Shown here piece after piece: positions 1 through 8,629 of a DNA stretch of 64,000 nt. The translations under genes and the position numbers were made by a program. Location: contig NZ_JAAVJH010000003.1 in assembly GCF_012035195.1 (NCBI RefSeq), positions 392,779-456,778 on the forward strand. The letters are read 5' to 3'. The notes below the pieces were generated by a model. It saw nothing but the letters and a program-made list of their open reading frames with translations. It was not told the DNA's origin and did no database searches. This stretch comes from Sphingomonas corticis (GTDB taxonomy: Bacteria > Pseudomonadota > Alphaproteobacteria > Sphingomonadales > Sphingomonadaceae). Each line of letters begins with the position of its first letter. Within the stretch, counting starts at the first letter, position 1.

Positions 1-142
1 CCTCCTCGAACAATGCGGCAGCGGCGAGAACGGTGGGCCCTTGCGCGGGGCCGAAGCGCAGCATCGCCTCGCCGTTGGCGCAGCGTTCCGCCCGCTGGGT
101 CACGCCCGCCACGCCGAAACGATCGCCCGCCTTGATCTGCAT
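1..142 (-). CDS. Partial hypothetical protein (N-terminal 47 codons)
   Basis: An open frame runs off the left edge of the window; only its N-terminus is visible. It starts at an ATG (complement of 140-142) and begins MQIKAGDRFGVAGVTQ. The visible part has no signal peptide or membrane segment and I do not recognise the family. It is divergent from the small gene at 199. Codon use is ordinary for the neighbourhood (G/C at third positions). It could be a spurious open frame, since high-GC DNA has many. Confidence 0.35.
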   Translation of the reverse strand, partial: MQIKAGDRFGVAGVTQRAERCANGEAMLRFGPAQGPTVLAAAALFEE

Positions 143-198
143 CTGCGCAACCGAGGATCGTTCCGCCTAAAGATCAGCGACTTACGAGGGGAGTTGTC

Positions 199-315
199 GT
201 GACGGACCGGACCAAGCGCCATCTCGCGGCGGCCCTGCTGGTAGCGTTGCTGGCCGCGACGTTCCTCCTCGACACGGGGAGCCGCGTCGGCGCCGCGTTC
301 GACGGCCTGGGCTGA
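199..315 (+). CDS. Small single-pass membrane protein (38 aa)
   Basis: A GTG-started frame of 38 codons lies 5 bases after a strong Shine-Dalgarno-like GAGGGGAG (186-193). The product begins VTDRTKRHLAAALLVALLAA: a short basic N-terminus followed by one hydrophobic helix of about 17 residues and a short polar tail. This fits a tiny inner-membrane protein or an uncleaved signal anchor. The stop is 8 bases before the convergent end of the acyl carrier protein gene. No function can be assigned. Support is the ribosome binding site and the membrane-protein layout; there is no recognised homologue. Confidence 0.5.
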   Translation: MTDRTKRHLAAALLVALLAATFLLDTGSRVGAAFDGLG

Positions 316-323
316 TCGCGGCG

Positions 324-581
324 TCAGACCAGCGCCTTGCCCGCGGCGAAGCGGGTGAGCGCGCCGAAGGTCTCCAGCATCTCGCCGTCCACCTCGTCGT
401 CGTCGATGACGATGCCCAGCCGATCCTCCAGTTCGGTCAGCACGCCCGCCACCGCCATCGAGTCGAGTTCGGGCAGCGCGCCGAACAACTCGGTATCGGC
501 GTCGAACCCGGCGACGCGGCCCGCGTCCAGCGACAGCACGTCGCGCAGCACCGCGCGGACGGTGTCCTCCACCTGATCCAT
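324..581 (-). CDS. Acyl carrier protein (XrtA cluster)
   Basis: An 85-aa acidic four-helix carrier protein. Such proteins hold acyl intermediates on a 4'-phosphopantetheine arm in the cytoplasm. The attachment serine is Ser41 in PELDSMAV, the usual [D/E]-S-[L/M] context at the start of helix II, and the total length is typical of a free-standing ACP. The ATG at 581 was chosen because the open frame further upstream is low-complexity Arg/Pro/Ala sequence typical of an antisense shadow. The gene is divergent from an AMP-forming acyl ligase at 686. An ACP next to this ligase and a PLP decarboxylase is the usual accompaniment of exosortase A loci, so the ligase may load this carrier. That pairing is inference. 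Confidence 0.85.
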   Translation of the reverse strand: MDQVEDTVRAVLRDVLSLDAGRVAGFDADTELFGALPELDSMAVAGVLTELEDRLGIVIDDDEVDGEMLETFGALTRFAAGKALV

Positions 582-685
582 GCCCTCCGCCCTCACGCGC
601 CTCTCCCCGTATTGCTGCGCCCGCGAAGGCGGAGCGATAGGCGCGGGGGATGAAATCCGCAACGGCTTGGCGCTATGAGGCGGCC

Positions 686-2167
686 ATGGTGCCGCTCGAC
701 CCCGTTCCGCAACCGATCGACCACGCCCTGCGCGGCGCGCCGGACGCGCCCGCGCTGGTCCTGCGCGACGCGGTGACGACCGTGGCGGAGGCGGAAGCGG
801 CGGTGGCGCGGCTCGCCGGCTGGCTGGCGGCCCAGGACCTCGCGCCCGGCGACCGCGTCGCGACCTGGCTGCCGAAGACCGCCACCGCCTGCCTGATCCC
901 GCTCGCCGCGGCACGCGCGGGGCTGGTGCACGTGCCGGTCAATCCGGTGCTGAAGCGCGCGCAGGTGGCGCATATCCTGGCCGACAGCGGCGCGCGGCTG
1001 CTGCTGACGCAGGCGGTGCGGGCGGCGACGCTGGAGCCGGGCGACGCGCCGCGGGTGGCGACGGAGGCGGGGGAGGGCGACGCGCTGCCCCGCTCCACCG
1101 CCGATCCGCAGGGACTGGCGGCGATCCTCTACACCTCGGGTTCGACCGGCCGGCCCAAGGGCGTGATGCTGAGCCACGCGAACCTGTGGCTCGGCGCGGT
1201 GTCGGTGGCCTACTATCTCGGCATCGAACCGGACGACCGGGTGCTGGCGGTGCTGCCGCTGTCCTTCGACTACGGGCAGAACCAGCTGTTCTCGACCTGG
1301 ATCGCGGGCGCGGCGGTGGCGCCGCTCGACTATCTGACGCCGCGCGACGTGGTGAAGGCGGTGGCGCGCGTCGGCGCGACCACGCTGGCGGGCGTGCCGC
1401 CGCTGTGGACGCAGCTGCTGGAGGCCGACTGGCCCGCCGGGACCGCGGGGACGCTGCGGCGGCTGACCAACTCGGGCGGGGCGCTGACCCCCGCGATGGT
1501 CCGCGCGTTGCGCGCGCGCTTCCCGGCGGCGCGGCTGTTCCCGATGTACGGCCTGACCGAAGCGTTCCGGTCGACGTATCTCGACCCGGCGCTGGTCGAC
1601 GCGCATCCCGATTCGATCGGTCGCGCCATCCCCTTCGCCGAGGTGCTGGTGGTGCGCGGCGACGGCAGCGCGGCGGCGGCGGGGGAGCCGGGCGAGCTGG
1701 TGCACGCCGGCCCGTTGGTGGCGCAGGGATATTGGCGGGATCCGGAGCGGACCGCGGCGCGCTTCCGCCCCGCGCCGGCGCATGCGCGCCACCGCGGCAT
1801 GGCGGTGTGGTCGGGCGACACCGTGGTCGCCGATGCGGACGGGCTGCTCCGCTTCGTCGGGCGCGACGACGAAATGATAAAGACCGCCGGCAACCGCCTG
1901 AGCCCGCAGGAGATCGAGGAGGCGGTGACGGCCGGGCCGGAGGCGGCGGAGGCGGTCGCCGTGGGCGTGGCGGACGCGCGGCTGGGACAGGCGATCGTCG
2001 TCGTGGCGCGCGGCGATCCCGCCGGGGAGGCGACGCTGCGAGAGCGGCTGAAGCGCGACCTGCCCACGTACATGCAGCCAGCGCGGATCGAATGGCGCGA
2101 CGTGCTGCCGCGCAACGCCAACGGCAAGCTGGACCGCGCGGCCATCGCGACGGAGGTGCGCGCGTGA
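686..2167 (+). CDS. AMP-forming acyl-CoA ligase, exosortase A-associated
   Basis: An adenylating enzyme of the ANL superfamily (about 493 aa) that activates a carboxylic acid as acyl-AMP and passes it to CoA or a carrier protein. Visible motifs: the P-loop TSGSTGRPKGVMLSH (about residues 150-164), YGLTEAFRS near the middle, the hinge-region Asp in the WSGDTVVADADGLLRFVGRDD stretch, and near the C-terminus a Lys in NANGKLDRAAI. The ATG at 686 is preferred over the in-frame ATG at 650 because GAGGCGG precedes it and the protein then begins at the family-like PIDHALRGAPDAPALV. It overlaps the next gene by 4 bases (GTGA). Together with the ACP and the PLP decarboxylase it forms the acyl/amino-acid modification module of XrtA loci. 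The substrate is unknown. Confidence 0.88.
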   Translation: MVPLDPVPQPIDHALRGAPDAPALVLRDAVTTVAEAEAAVARLAGWLAAQDLAPGDRVATWLPKTATACLIPLAAARAGLVHVPVNPVLKRAQVAHILADSGARLLLTQAVRAATLEPGDAPRVATEAGEGDALPRSTADPQGLAAILYTSGSTGRPKGVMLSHANLWLGAVSVAYYLGIEPDDRVLAVLPLSFDYGQNQLFSTWIAGAAVAPLDYLTPRDVVKAVARVGATTLAGVPPLWTQLLEADWPAGTAGTLRRLTNSGGALTPAMVRALRARFPAARLFPMYGLTEAFRSTYLDPALVDAHPDSIGRAIPFAEVLVVRGDGSAAAAGEPGELVHAGPLVAQGYWRDPERTAARFRPAPAHARHRGMAVWSGDTVVADADGLLRFVGRDDEMIKTAGNRLSPQEIEEAVTAGPEAAEAVAVGVADARLGQAIVVVARGDPAGEATLRERLKRDLPTYMQPARIEWRDVLPRNANGKLDRAAIATEVRA

Positions 2168-3387
2168 AGCCGATGGGACCGATCCCTCCCGAGTTCGCCG
2201 GCCAGCAGGGCGCGCTGACCATCGGCGGCCGCAGCGCCGACGATTGGGTGGCCGCGCACGGATCGCCGCTGTTCGTCTACGATCCGGCGATCGTCGCCGC
2301 GCGGGTGGCGCGGTTCCGCGCGGCGATGCCGGCGGCGGTGGACCTGCATTACGCGGTGAAGGCCAATCCCTTTCCGCCGCTGCTCGCCGCGGTGGCGCCG
2401 CTGGTGGACGGGCTGGACGTCGCCTCCGCCGGGGAACTGGCGAAGGCGCTGGCGGTGAAGCCGGGAGGCGCGATCAGCTTCGCCGGGCCGGGCAAGCGCG
2501 ACGCGGAGCTGGAGGCCGCCGTCCGTGCCGGCGCGACGCTGAACGTCGAGAGCGAGGGGGAAGCGACGCGGGCGCTGGCGATCGGCGACCGGCTGGGCAT
2601 TGCGCCGCGGCTGGCGGTGCGCGTCAATCCCGACGTGGAGCTGAAGGGGTCGGGCATGAAGATGGGCGGCCGCGCTTCGCCCTTCGGCGTCGACGCGGAG
2701 CGCGCCGCCGCGCTGGTGCGCGCGATCCGCGGCGGCGGGGCGGACTGGCGCGGCTTCCACATCTTCGCCGGGTCGCAGGCGCTGGACGCGGGCGCGATCG
2801 TCGAGACCCAGGCGGCGACGCTGGCGCTGGCGACGCGGCTGGCGGCGGAGGCGGGCGCGGCGCCGCCGATGCTGAACCTGGGCGGCGGCTTCGGCGTGCC
2901 CTATTTCGCGGGCGACGTGGCCGTGGACGTGGCGCGCATCGGCGCGGCGCTGGCGGAGGCGCTGGCGGCCACCGACCTGCCCGGCACCGGCTTCGCGATC
3001 GAGCTGGGCCGCTGGCTGGTGGCGGAGGCGGGCGTCTATCTGACCCGCGTCGTCGACCGCAAGGAGAGCCGCGGGGAGACCTTCCTGATCGTCGACGGCG
3101 GGCTGCACCATCAGCTGGCGGCGAGCGGCAATTTCGGCACCGTCGTGCGCCGCAACTATCCGCTGGCGGTCGCCACGCGGATGGGAGAGGCGGCGACGGA
3201 GGAGGCGTCGGTGGTCGGCTGCCTGTGCACTCCGCTCGACCGGCTCGGCGACCGCGTCGCGCTGCCGCATGCGAAGGTGGGCGACGTGATCGCGATCTTC
3301 CTGGCTGGAGCTTATGGCGCGTCCGCCAGCCCGACGGCGTTCCTCGGTCATCCGGCGGCGGCGGAGGTGCTGGCTGGCGAGGGATGA
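2164..3387 (+). CDS. Pyridoxal-dependent decarboxylase, exosortase A system-associated
   Basis: A fold-type III PLP enzyme related to diaminopimelate/ornithine decarboxylases (LysA-like), about 407 aa. The Schiff-base lysine is Lys66 in LHYAVKANP. A glycine loop for the PLP phosphate is seen in LNLGGGFGVPYF. The C-terminal barrel has the Cys-containing VVGCLCTPLD segment, where this superfamily keeps its catalytic cysteine. The start is the GTG at 2164, which overlaps the ligase stop by 4 bases; an ATG three codons later (2173) is an alternative. It probably decarboxylates an amino acid used by the cluster. The exact substrate cannot be read from sequence. Confidence 0.88.
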   Translation: MKPMGPIPPEFAGQQGALTIGGRSADDWVAAHGSPLFVYDPAIVAARVARFRAAMPAAVDLHYAVKANPFPPLLAAVAPLVDGLDVASAGELAKALAVKPGGAISFAGPGKRDAELEAAVRAGATLNVESEGEATRALAIGDRLGIAPRLAVRVNPDVELKGSGMKMGGRASPFGVDAERAAALVRAIRGGGADWRGFHIFAGSQALDAGAIVETQAATLALATRLAAEAGAAPPMLNLGGGFGVPYFAGDVAVDVARIGAALAEALAATDLPGTGFAIELGRWLVAEAGVYLTRVVDRKESRGETFLIVDGGLHHQLAASGNFGTVVRRNYPLAVATRMGEAATEEASVVGCLCTPLDRLGDRVALPHAKVGDVIAIFLAGAYGASASPTAFLGHPAAAEVLAGEG

Positions 3388-3390
3388 CCT

Positions 3391-3534
<144 letters not shown>

Positions 3535-3564
3535 GTCCCCTCTCGCCGTGCCAACCACCAACCC

Positions 3565-3646
3565 CCTCCGTTCGCTTGGAGCGAAGTCGAGAAGCATCGC
3601 GCCCGATGAAGAAGGGCTTCTCGACTGTGCTCGAAGCGAACGGAGG
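3565..3646 (+). repeat. Palindromic intergenic repeat, GTTCG family
   Basis: Arms CCTCCGTTCGCTT (3565-3577) and AAGCGAACGGAGG (3634-3646) are exact inverted complements, and inner arms GTCGAGAAGC and GCTTCTCGAC pair as well. The same family, recognised by an outer CGTTCG and an inner TTCGAC..GTCGAA core, recurs at 14337, 16368, 18230 and 52201. Confidence 0.8.
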
Positions 3647-3748
3647 GAGGAGGCCGGCCGCCGCGCCCACCACGCTAAACGCTATCTTCACCTCTCCCGC
3701 CGCATAGCCCCTCGCAAAGCGCGGCATCGCGCGGGTGGAGGTTCGTTC

Positions 3749-4375
3749 ATGCGGTTCGGTCGCGTTTCGCTGGGGATGCTGGGGTTGCTGGCGGGGTGCG
3801 CGGGCGGCGGCGGCCGGTCGGAGCTGCCCCCCGCCACCTTCGTCGCCACCAAGGAACAGCCGGGCGAGGAATATGTCATCGGCCCGCTCGACAGCCTGCA
3901 GATCTTCGTCTGGCGCAATCCCGAGCTGTCGGCGAAGGTGCAGGTGCGTCCCGACGGCCGCATCACGACGCCGCTGATCGCGGACATGCCCGCGGTGGGC
4001 AAGACGCCCGCGATGCTGGCCACCGACATGAAGCTGGCGCTGGGCGAGTATATCAAGGAGCCGATCGTCTCCGTCATCGTCGACGGCTTCTCCGGCACGT
4101 TCAGCCAGCAGGTGCGCATCGTGGGCGCCACGCAGAAGCCGGCCAGCCTGCCCTATCGCGCCAACATGACGCTGCTGGACGCGATGATCGCGGTGGGCGG
4201 GCTCGGCGAATATGCCGCGGGCAACAAGGCGCGGCTGATCCGATACGACCGCGCGACCGGTACCCAGAAGGAATACGGCCTGCGCATCGGCCGCCTGCTG
4301 AAGAACGGCGATGCCAGCGCCAACGTGAAGCTGGAGCCGGGCGACGTCATCATCATTCCGGAAAGCATGTTCTGA
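3749..4375 (+). CDS. Polysaccharide export lipoprotein (Wza-like), XrtA system
   Basis: A 208-aa outer-membrane/periplasmic auxiliary exporter of the Wza family, expected to form or line the channel through which the polymer leaves the cell. It starts MRFGRVSLGMLGLLAGCAGG, a lipoprotein signal with lipobox LAGC (acylated Cys16). A Poly_export domain follows (YVIGPLDSLQIFVWRNPELS) with one or two SLBB-like modules and a C-terminal PGDVIIIPESMF. The ATG at 3749 has GTGGAGG upstream; the frame continues upstream through repeat DNA but that is not needed. It is the first of a run of tightly packed genes: the chain-length gene starts 1 base after its stop. Confidence 0.9.
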   Translation: MRFGRVSLGMLGLLAGCAGGGGRSELPPATFVATKEQPGEEYVIGPLDSLQIFVWRNPELSAKVQVRPDGRITTPLIADMPAVGKTPAMLATDMKLALGEYIKEPIVSVIVDGFSGTFSQQVRIVGATQKPASLPYRANMTLLDAMIAVGGLGEYAAGNKARLIRYDRATGTQKEYGLRIGRLLKNGDASANVKLEPGDVIIIPESMF

Positions 4376-4376
4376 C

Positions 4377-5900
4377 GTGACGGGCCTGTTCGAGGAACTG
4401 CGCATCGCGCTGCACACGGTGTGGACGCGCCGCTGGCTCGGGCTGGCGGTGGCGTGGTGCGTGTGCGTGGCGGGCTGGCTGGTCGTCAGTCAGATGCCCA
4501 GCAAGTACGATTCGCGCGCGCGCGTGTTCGTGCAGATGCGCTCGGTCCTGCCCGCGGGCACCGATCCCGGCGTCGCGGCGTCGCAGGCGCAGGACATCGA
4601 CACGGTGCGACAGACGCTGACCAGCGCGGTGAACCTGGAGAAGGTGGTACGCGGCACCGACCTGGCACAGGGCGTCGCCAGCGACCGCGACGTGGCCGAT
4701 CGCGTCGCCGGGTTGCAGACCGCGATCAAGGTGGTGGCGCAGCAGAACAACCTGTTCGAGATCACCACCACCGCCGCCTCGCCGAAGCTGGCCGCCGCGA
4801 TCACGCAGAAGCTGATCGACATCTTCGTCGAGACGAACCTGAGCGACGATCGCCGGCAGGCGACGCAGACGCTCGCCTTCCTGGACGGTCAGCTCGGCAC
4901 GCTGGGTGCCAAGTTGCAGGACGCGGAGGCCAAGCGCACCGATTTCCAGAACCGCTACCTGGGCGCGCTGCCGGGCACGGGCACGATCAGCGACCGCATC
5001 GGCGCGGCGCGCACGCAGATGAGCCAGGTGGACGGCGATCTCGCCGCCGCCGCCAGCAGCCTCGCCGCGGTGCAGGGGCAGATGGCGGCGACGCCGCGCA
5101 GCGTGGCGGGCGGTGGCGGCATCGCGCCGGGCATGGGGCCGGCGCGCGCGCGGCTGGCGGCGATCCAGGGCCAGCTCGCCGACGCGCGCGGGCGCGGGTA
5201 TACGGACAACCATCCGGACGTGGTCGCGCTGAAGCAGCAGCTCGCGCTGGCGCAGGCCGCCGCGCGCGGCGAGCCGGTGGCGGCGGGCGGCGACGGCAGC
5301 GTCGCCAATCCCGCCTTCCTCTCGCTCCAGGCGATGGTGGCGGACCGGCAGTCCGCGGTCGCCGCGTTGCAGATGCGCAGGCGCCAGCTGCAGGGCGACC
5401 TCGACCAGCTGACGGCGAAGCTCGCCGGCGATCCCGCCGTGGCGGCGGAGCAGGGCGAGATCGACCGCAGCGCCACCGTGCTGAAGGACCAGTACGACCA
5501 GCTGCTCGCCCAGCGCGAGCAGGTGAGCCTGCGCGCGCAGGCGCAGACGCAGACCGACGCGGTGAAGTTCAGCGTCATCGACCCGCCCACCGCGCCGCGC
5601 GTGCCCACCGCGCCCAACCGCCCGCTGCTGTTGTCGGGCGTGCTGGTCGCCGGGCTTCTCGCCGGCGTGGGCGCCGCCTTCGCGATGGGGCAGGTGCAGG
5701 CGACCTTTGCCACCGCGCAGCGGCTGGAGAAGGTGTCCGGCATGACCGTGATCGGCTCGGTCGGCGAGATGCTGACGCGCCGGCAGGAGGAGGAGCGCCG
5801 CCGCCGGCTGAAGTGGTTCGCGGGCGCCACCGCCGCGCTGGCGGTCGCCTATGTCGGCCTGCTCGGGCTGGAGATGGTGCAGCGGGGGCTGGCGGCATGA
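4377..5900 (+). CDS. XrtA-system polysaccharide chain-length determinant (Wzz/GNVR family)
   Basis: An inner-membrane polysaccharide co-polymerase of 507 aa that sets polymer length and works with the tyrosine kinase. There is an N-terminal membrane segment (about residues 19-39), a large periplasmic coiled-coil region rich in Ala/Gln/Leu, a second membrane segment (about 418-440) and a further hydrophobic segment near the C-terminus (about 480-500). The start is GTG at 4377, one base after the export gene stop. The stop overlaps the kinase start (ATGA). The order export-Wzz-kinase is the standard one for Wzx/Wzy-type and XrtA polymers. Confidence 0.88.
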   Translation: MTGLFEELRIALHTVWTRRWLGLAVAWCVCVAGWLVVSQMPSKYDSRARVFVQMRSVLPAGTDPGVAASQAQDIDTVRQTLTSAVNLEKVVRGTDLAQGVASDRDVADRVAGLQTAIKVVAQQNNLFEITTTAASPKLAAAITQKLIDIFVETNLSDDRRQATQTLAFLDGQLGTLGAKLQDAEAKRTDFQNRYLGALPGTGTISDRIGAARTQMSQVDGDLAAAASSLAAVQGQMAATPRSVAGGGGIAPGMGPARARLAAIQGQLADARGRGYTDNHPDVVALKQQLALAQAAARGEPVAAGGDGSVANPAFLSLQAMVADRQSAVAALQMRRRQLQGDLDQLTAKLAGDPAVAAEQGEIDRSATVLKDQYDQLLAQREQVSLRAQAQTQTDAVKFSVIDPPTAPRVPTAPNRPLLLSGVLVAGLLAGVGAAFAMGQVQATFATAQRLEKVSGMTVIGSVGEMLTRRQEEERRRRLKWFAGATAALAVAYVGLLGLEMVQRGLAA

Positions 5901-6868
5901 CGCAGGGATCGCTGATCGAGCAGGCCGCGCGGGTCTACGACTTCGACGCCTATTTCCGCGCCAGCCCCGCCGCGCTGCGCCAGGCCGACGCGCCGGCGCC
6001 GGCGGACGACGTGCGCCCGATCGAGCGGGCGCCCGCGCCCGCGGCCGGCGACGTCATGCCGACGCTGGCGGCGATCCCGGTCGAGTTCCTCGCGCATGGC
6101 GGCGAGGACGAGGAGGACTGGACCCCCCCGCCGTCGGACATCGCGCTGATCGACCGCACGATGCTGGCGGAGAAGGGGATGCTCGTGCCCGGCGCCCCCG
6201 TCGGCGCGCTGGCGGAGGAGTTCCGCCTCATCAAGCGCCAGCTGCTGCTGACGGCGGACGAGGTGGGCGAGGGGCCGAAGGGGGAGCGCGCACGCACGAT
6301 CCTGGTCGGATCGGGCAAGCCGGGGGAAGGCAAGACCTTCTGCGCGATCAACCTGGCCATCAGCCTCGCCGCCGAGCGCGACGTGGAGATCCTGCTGGTC
6401 GACGCCGATTTCGCCAAGCCCGACGTCATGGCATCGCTCGGCCTCGACGATTCGACCGGGTTGCTCGACGTGCTGGGCGATCCGACGATCGATCCGGAGA
6501 GCTGCGTCGTGCGCACCGACGTGCCGCAGCTGTCGCTGCTGCCCGCGGGCAAGCGCAGCCACGCCGACACCGAGCTGCTGGCGAGCCGCCGAACCGAGCA
6601 GGTGCTGGACCGGCTGCTCGCGGCCAACCCGCGCCGCATCATCGTGTTCGACACGCCTCCCGCGCTCGCCGCCTCGCCCGCCTCGGTGCTGGCGTTGCTG
6701 GTGGGGCAGGTGATGCTGGTCGTCCGCGCCGACCGCACGACGGAAGCCGACGTGCGCGAGGCGGTGCAGCTGCTCGACGGGTGCGAGGAGATCGCGCTGG
6801 TCCTCAATTCCGTCAGCTACGAGCCGGGGCGCGGGCGTTTCGGCAGCTACTACGGTCAGGAGGGGTGA
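5897..6868 (+). CDS. XrtA-associated tyrosine autokinase (BY-kinase, CpsD/CapB type)
   Basis: A cytoplasmic bacterial tyrosine kinase of 323 aa. It has Walker A GSGKPGEGKT (138-147), Walker A' LLVDADFAKPD (166-176) and Walker B IIVFDTPP (about 248-255), the three motifs that define BY-kinases. The C-terminus carries a small tyrosine set (VSYEPGRGRFGSYYGQEG), the likely autophosphorylation site, though sparser than the clusters of Wzc proteins. Being separate from the membrane chain-length protein, it follows the two-protein layout. The N-terminal 130 residues are Pro/Ala rich and acidic, with no motif I recognise. It is translationally coupled to its neighbours on both sides. Confidence 0.9.
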   Translation: MTQGSLIEQAARVYDFDAYFRASPAALRQADAPAPADDVRPIERAPAPAAGDVMPTLAAIPVEFLAHGGEDEEDWTPPPSDIALIDRTMLAEKGMLVPGAPVGALAEEFRLIKRQLLLTADEVGEGPKGERARTILVGSGKPGEGKTFCAINLAISLAAERDVEILLVDADFAKPDVMASLGLDDSTGLLDVLGDPTIDPESCVVRTDVPQLSLLPAGKRSHADTELLASRRTEQVLDRLLAANPRRIIVFDTPPALAASPASVLALLVGQVMLVVRADRTTEADVREAVQLLDGCEEIALVLNSVSYEPGRGRFGSYYGQEG

Positions 6869-8616
6869 TCGTGTCCGGTCGCACGCATCTCGTGCTTTCC
6901 ACCCCGGCGTACGCCGGGGTCCAGGTGGGTGACCAAGCGTCTCCATCGCCGACGTTTGCGCAACTGGACCCCGGCGTACGCCGGGGTGGCGTGTTGGTGA
7001 TGGTCGTCGCTTCGCTCGCCGCCACGCCCGCCGCGGCGCAGAGCGACCGGGCGCACTACGTCCAGCCCTATGTCGAGGTGGCGCAGGCGGTCGCCGCGGA
7101 CCTGTCGAACGATGACGTCACGACGTACACCTCGCTCGCCGCGGGCGTGGACGCGGGCGTCAACACCGCGCGGTCGCAGGCGCAGATCAGCTACCGCTAC
7201 GAACGCCGCTTCGACTGGGCGGACGATCAGGTGACGCAGGACGTCCACTCCGGCCTCGCCCGCGCCGCGGTGACGGTCGCGCCGGGGCTGAACCTGGAAG
7301 CGGGCGGCATCGCCACGCGCGCGCGTACCGACATCCGCGGCGCGGCGCCCGGCAATCTCGTCGGCGACGTCGCCAACGTGTCGCAGGTCTACTCGCTCTA
7401 CGCCGGCCCCTCGCTCGCTACCCGCGCCGGGCCGCTGAACGTGGGCGCGAGCTATTTCGTCGGCTTCACCAAGGTGGAGACCCCCGACGTCCCCGGCCCG
7501 GTGCCGGTGCAGCGGCTCGACTATTTCGACACGTCCACCAGCCACCTCGCGCAAGGATCCGTGGGCACCGCGGCGGGCGAGGTGTTCCCCTTCGCGATCC
7601 AGCTGTCCGGCGCGTACGAGCGCGAGGACGCGAGCCAGCTGGACCAGACCTACGAGGGCTGGTTCGGCCGCGGCGACGTGACGCTGCCGCTGTCGGGCCA
7701 TGTCGCGATCCGCGGCGGCGTGGGCTACGAACGGATCAAGGCGACGCAGCGCGACCCGCTGGTCGACGCGACCGGCGCGCCGCTCCTGGACGGCAACGGC
7801 CGCTACGTCACCGACCCGGCTTCGCCGGAACGGATCGCCTACGATACCGACGGCCTCATCTACGACGCCGGGGTGATCTGGCGGCCCAGCCCGCGGCTGG
7901 AATTGCAGGCGAGCGCGGGCTGGCGCTACGGCGGCGAGACCTATTTCGGCTCGCTCAGCTACGCGATCGACCGCAACGTCGGCCTGGCGATCGTCGCCTA
8001 CGACGGCGTCGAGACCTTCGGCCGCCAGCTGCGCGACGGGCTGCGCGAGCTGCCGACCGCCTTCGAGGCGCGGCCCGATCCGTTCGGCCAGCAGTTCGCC
8101 GGCTGCGTCTTCGGCGCGCGGCCCGGCACCGGCGGCGCCGGCGCAGGTGGCTGCCTGAACGACGTGTTCCAGTCGATCGCGACCGCCAGCTACCGCGCGC
8201 GCGGCATCGACGCCGTGCTGAGCGCCAGCTACGGCCGCACCCGCTTCGGCATCGGCGGGGGGTACGCCAACCGCCGCTTCAATGCGCCCCGGTCAGGCAC
8301 CGGGGGCGGCGTGCCCGGCATCGTCACCTACGGGCTGGAGGACCAGAGCGCCTACGCCCAGGCCTTCTACGGCCGCGACCTGTCACGCATCTCCGCCATC
8401 GACCTGACCGTCTTCGGCAGCTGGTATTCCAGCGGGCTGGCGAACGGGCTGGGCGCGGGCGGCGACGTTTACGGCGGCGGCGCCAATGCCACCTACTCGC
8501 TCCAGCTCGGCCGGCTCGGCACGCTCGCCTCGATCGGCCTCTACGGCTTCGACCAGGAGGGGTTCGATACCCAGTGGTCGGCACAGGCGCTGCTCGGCGC
8601 GCGCTACACCTTCTGA
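6865..8616 (+). CDS. XrtA/PEP-CTERM-associated outer-membrane beta-barrel protein
   Basis: A large barrel-type protein of up to 583 aa. After a signal-peptide core GVLVMVVASLAATPAAAQ (cleavage after AAAQ) there are many alternating-residue strands with aromatic turns and the protein ends LLGARYTF, a typical terminal barrel strand with C-terminal Phe. This matches the TIGR03016-type proteins of XrtA loci, thought to serve polymer export. The start is uncertain. GTG 6865 overlaps the kinase stop; GTG 6871 or GTG 6991 are alternatives. A 91-bp palindromic element sits between the first start and the signal peptide, and codons from it (LDPGVRRGG) appear to form the basic n-region of the signal. 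Confidence 0.82.
   Translation: MIVSGRTHLVLSTPAYAGVQVGDQASPSPTFAQLDPGVRRGGVLVMVVASLAATPAAAQSDRAHYVQPYVEVAQAVAADLSNDDVTTYTSLAAGVDAGVNTARSQAQISYRYERRFDWADDQVTQDVHSGLARAAVTVAPGLNLEAGGIATRARTDIRGAAPGNLVGDVANVSQVYSLYAGPSLATRAGPLNVGASYFVGFTKVETPDVPGPVPVQRLDYFDTSTSHLAQGSVGTAAGEVFPFAIQLSGAYEREDASQLDQTYEGWFGRGDVTLPLSGHVAIRGGVGYERIKATQRDPLVDATGAPLLDGNGRYVTDPASPERIAYDTDGLIYDAGVIWRPSPRLELQASAGWRYGGETYFGSLSYAIDRNVGLAIVAYDGVETFGRQLRDGLRELPTAFEARPDPFGQQFAGCVFGARPGTGGAGAGGCLNDVFQSIATASYRARGIDAVLSASYGRTRFGIGGGYANRRFNAPRSGTGGGVPGIVTYGLEDQSAYAQAFYGRDLSRISAIDLTVFGSWYSSGLANGLGAGGDVYGGGANATYSLQLGRLGTLASIGLYGFDQEGFDTQWSAQALLGARYTF
6899..6989 (+). repeat. 91-bp in-frame palindromic element, copy 1
   Basis: Two 26-bp arms (6899-6924 and 6964-6989) are perfect inverted complements separated by 39 bp. 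Each arm also contains the 18-bp palindrome CCCCGGCGTACGCCGGGG. In the frame of the surrounding gene it encodes STPAYAGVQ..LDPGVRRGG with no stop; because it is a palindrome, the opposite strand encodes almost the same peptide. Copy 2 is at 12763. Confidence 0.92.
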
Positions 8617-8629
8617 CGGACGAACGACG

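Noticed and set aside
593..1792. Long minus-strand open frame opposite the acyl-CoA ligase
   Set aside because: Low-complexity Arg/His/Gln-rich product antisense to a clear ANL ligase; a high-GC shadow.
6865..6990. Kinase-barrel frame read as a fusion protein
   Set aside because: The kinase ends at the TGA at 6866-6868; the barrel gene starts at an overlapping GTG in another frame.
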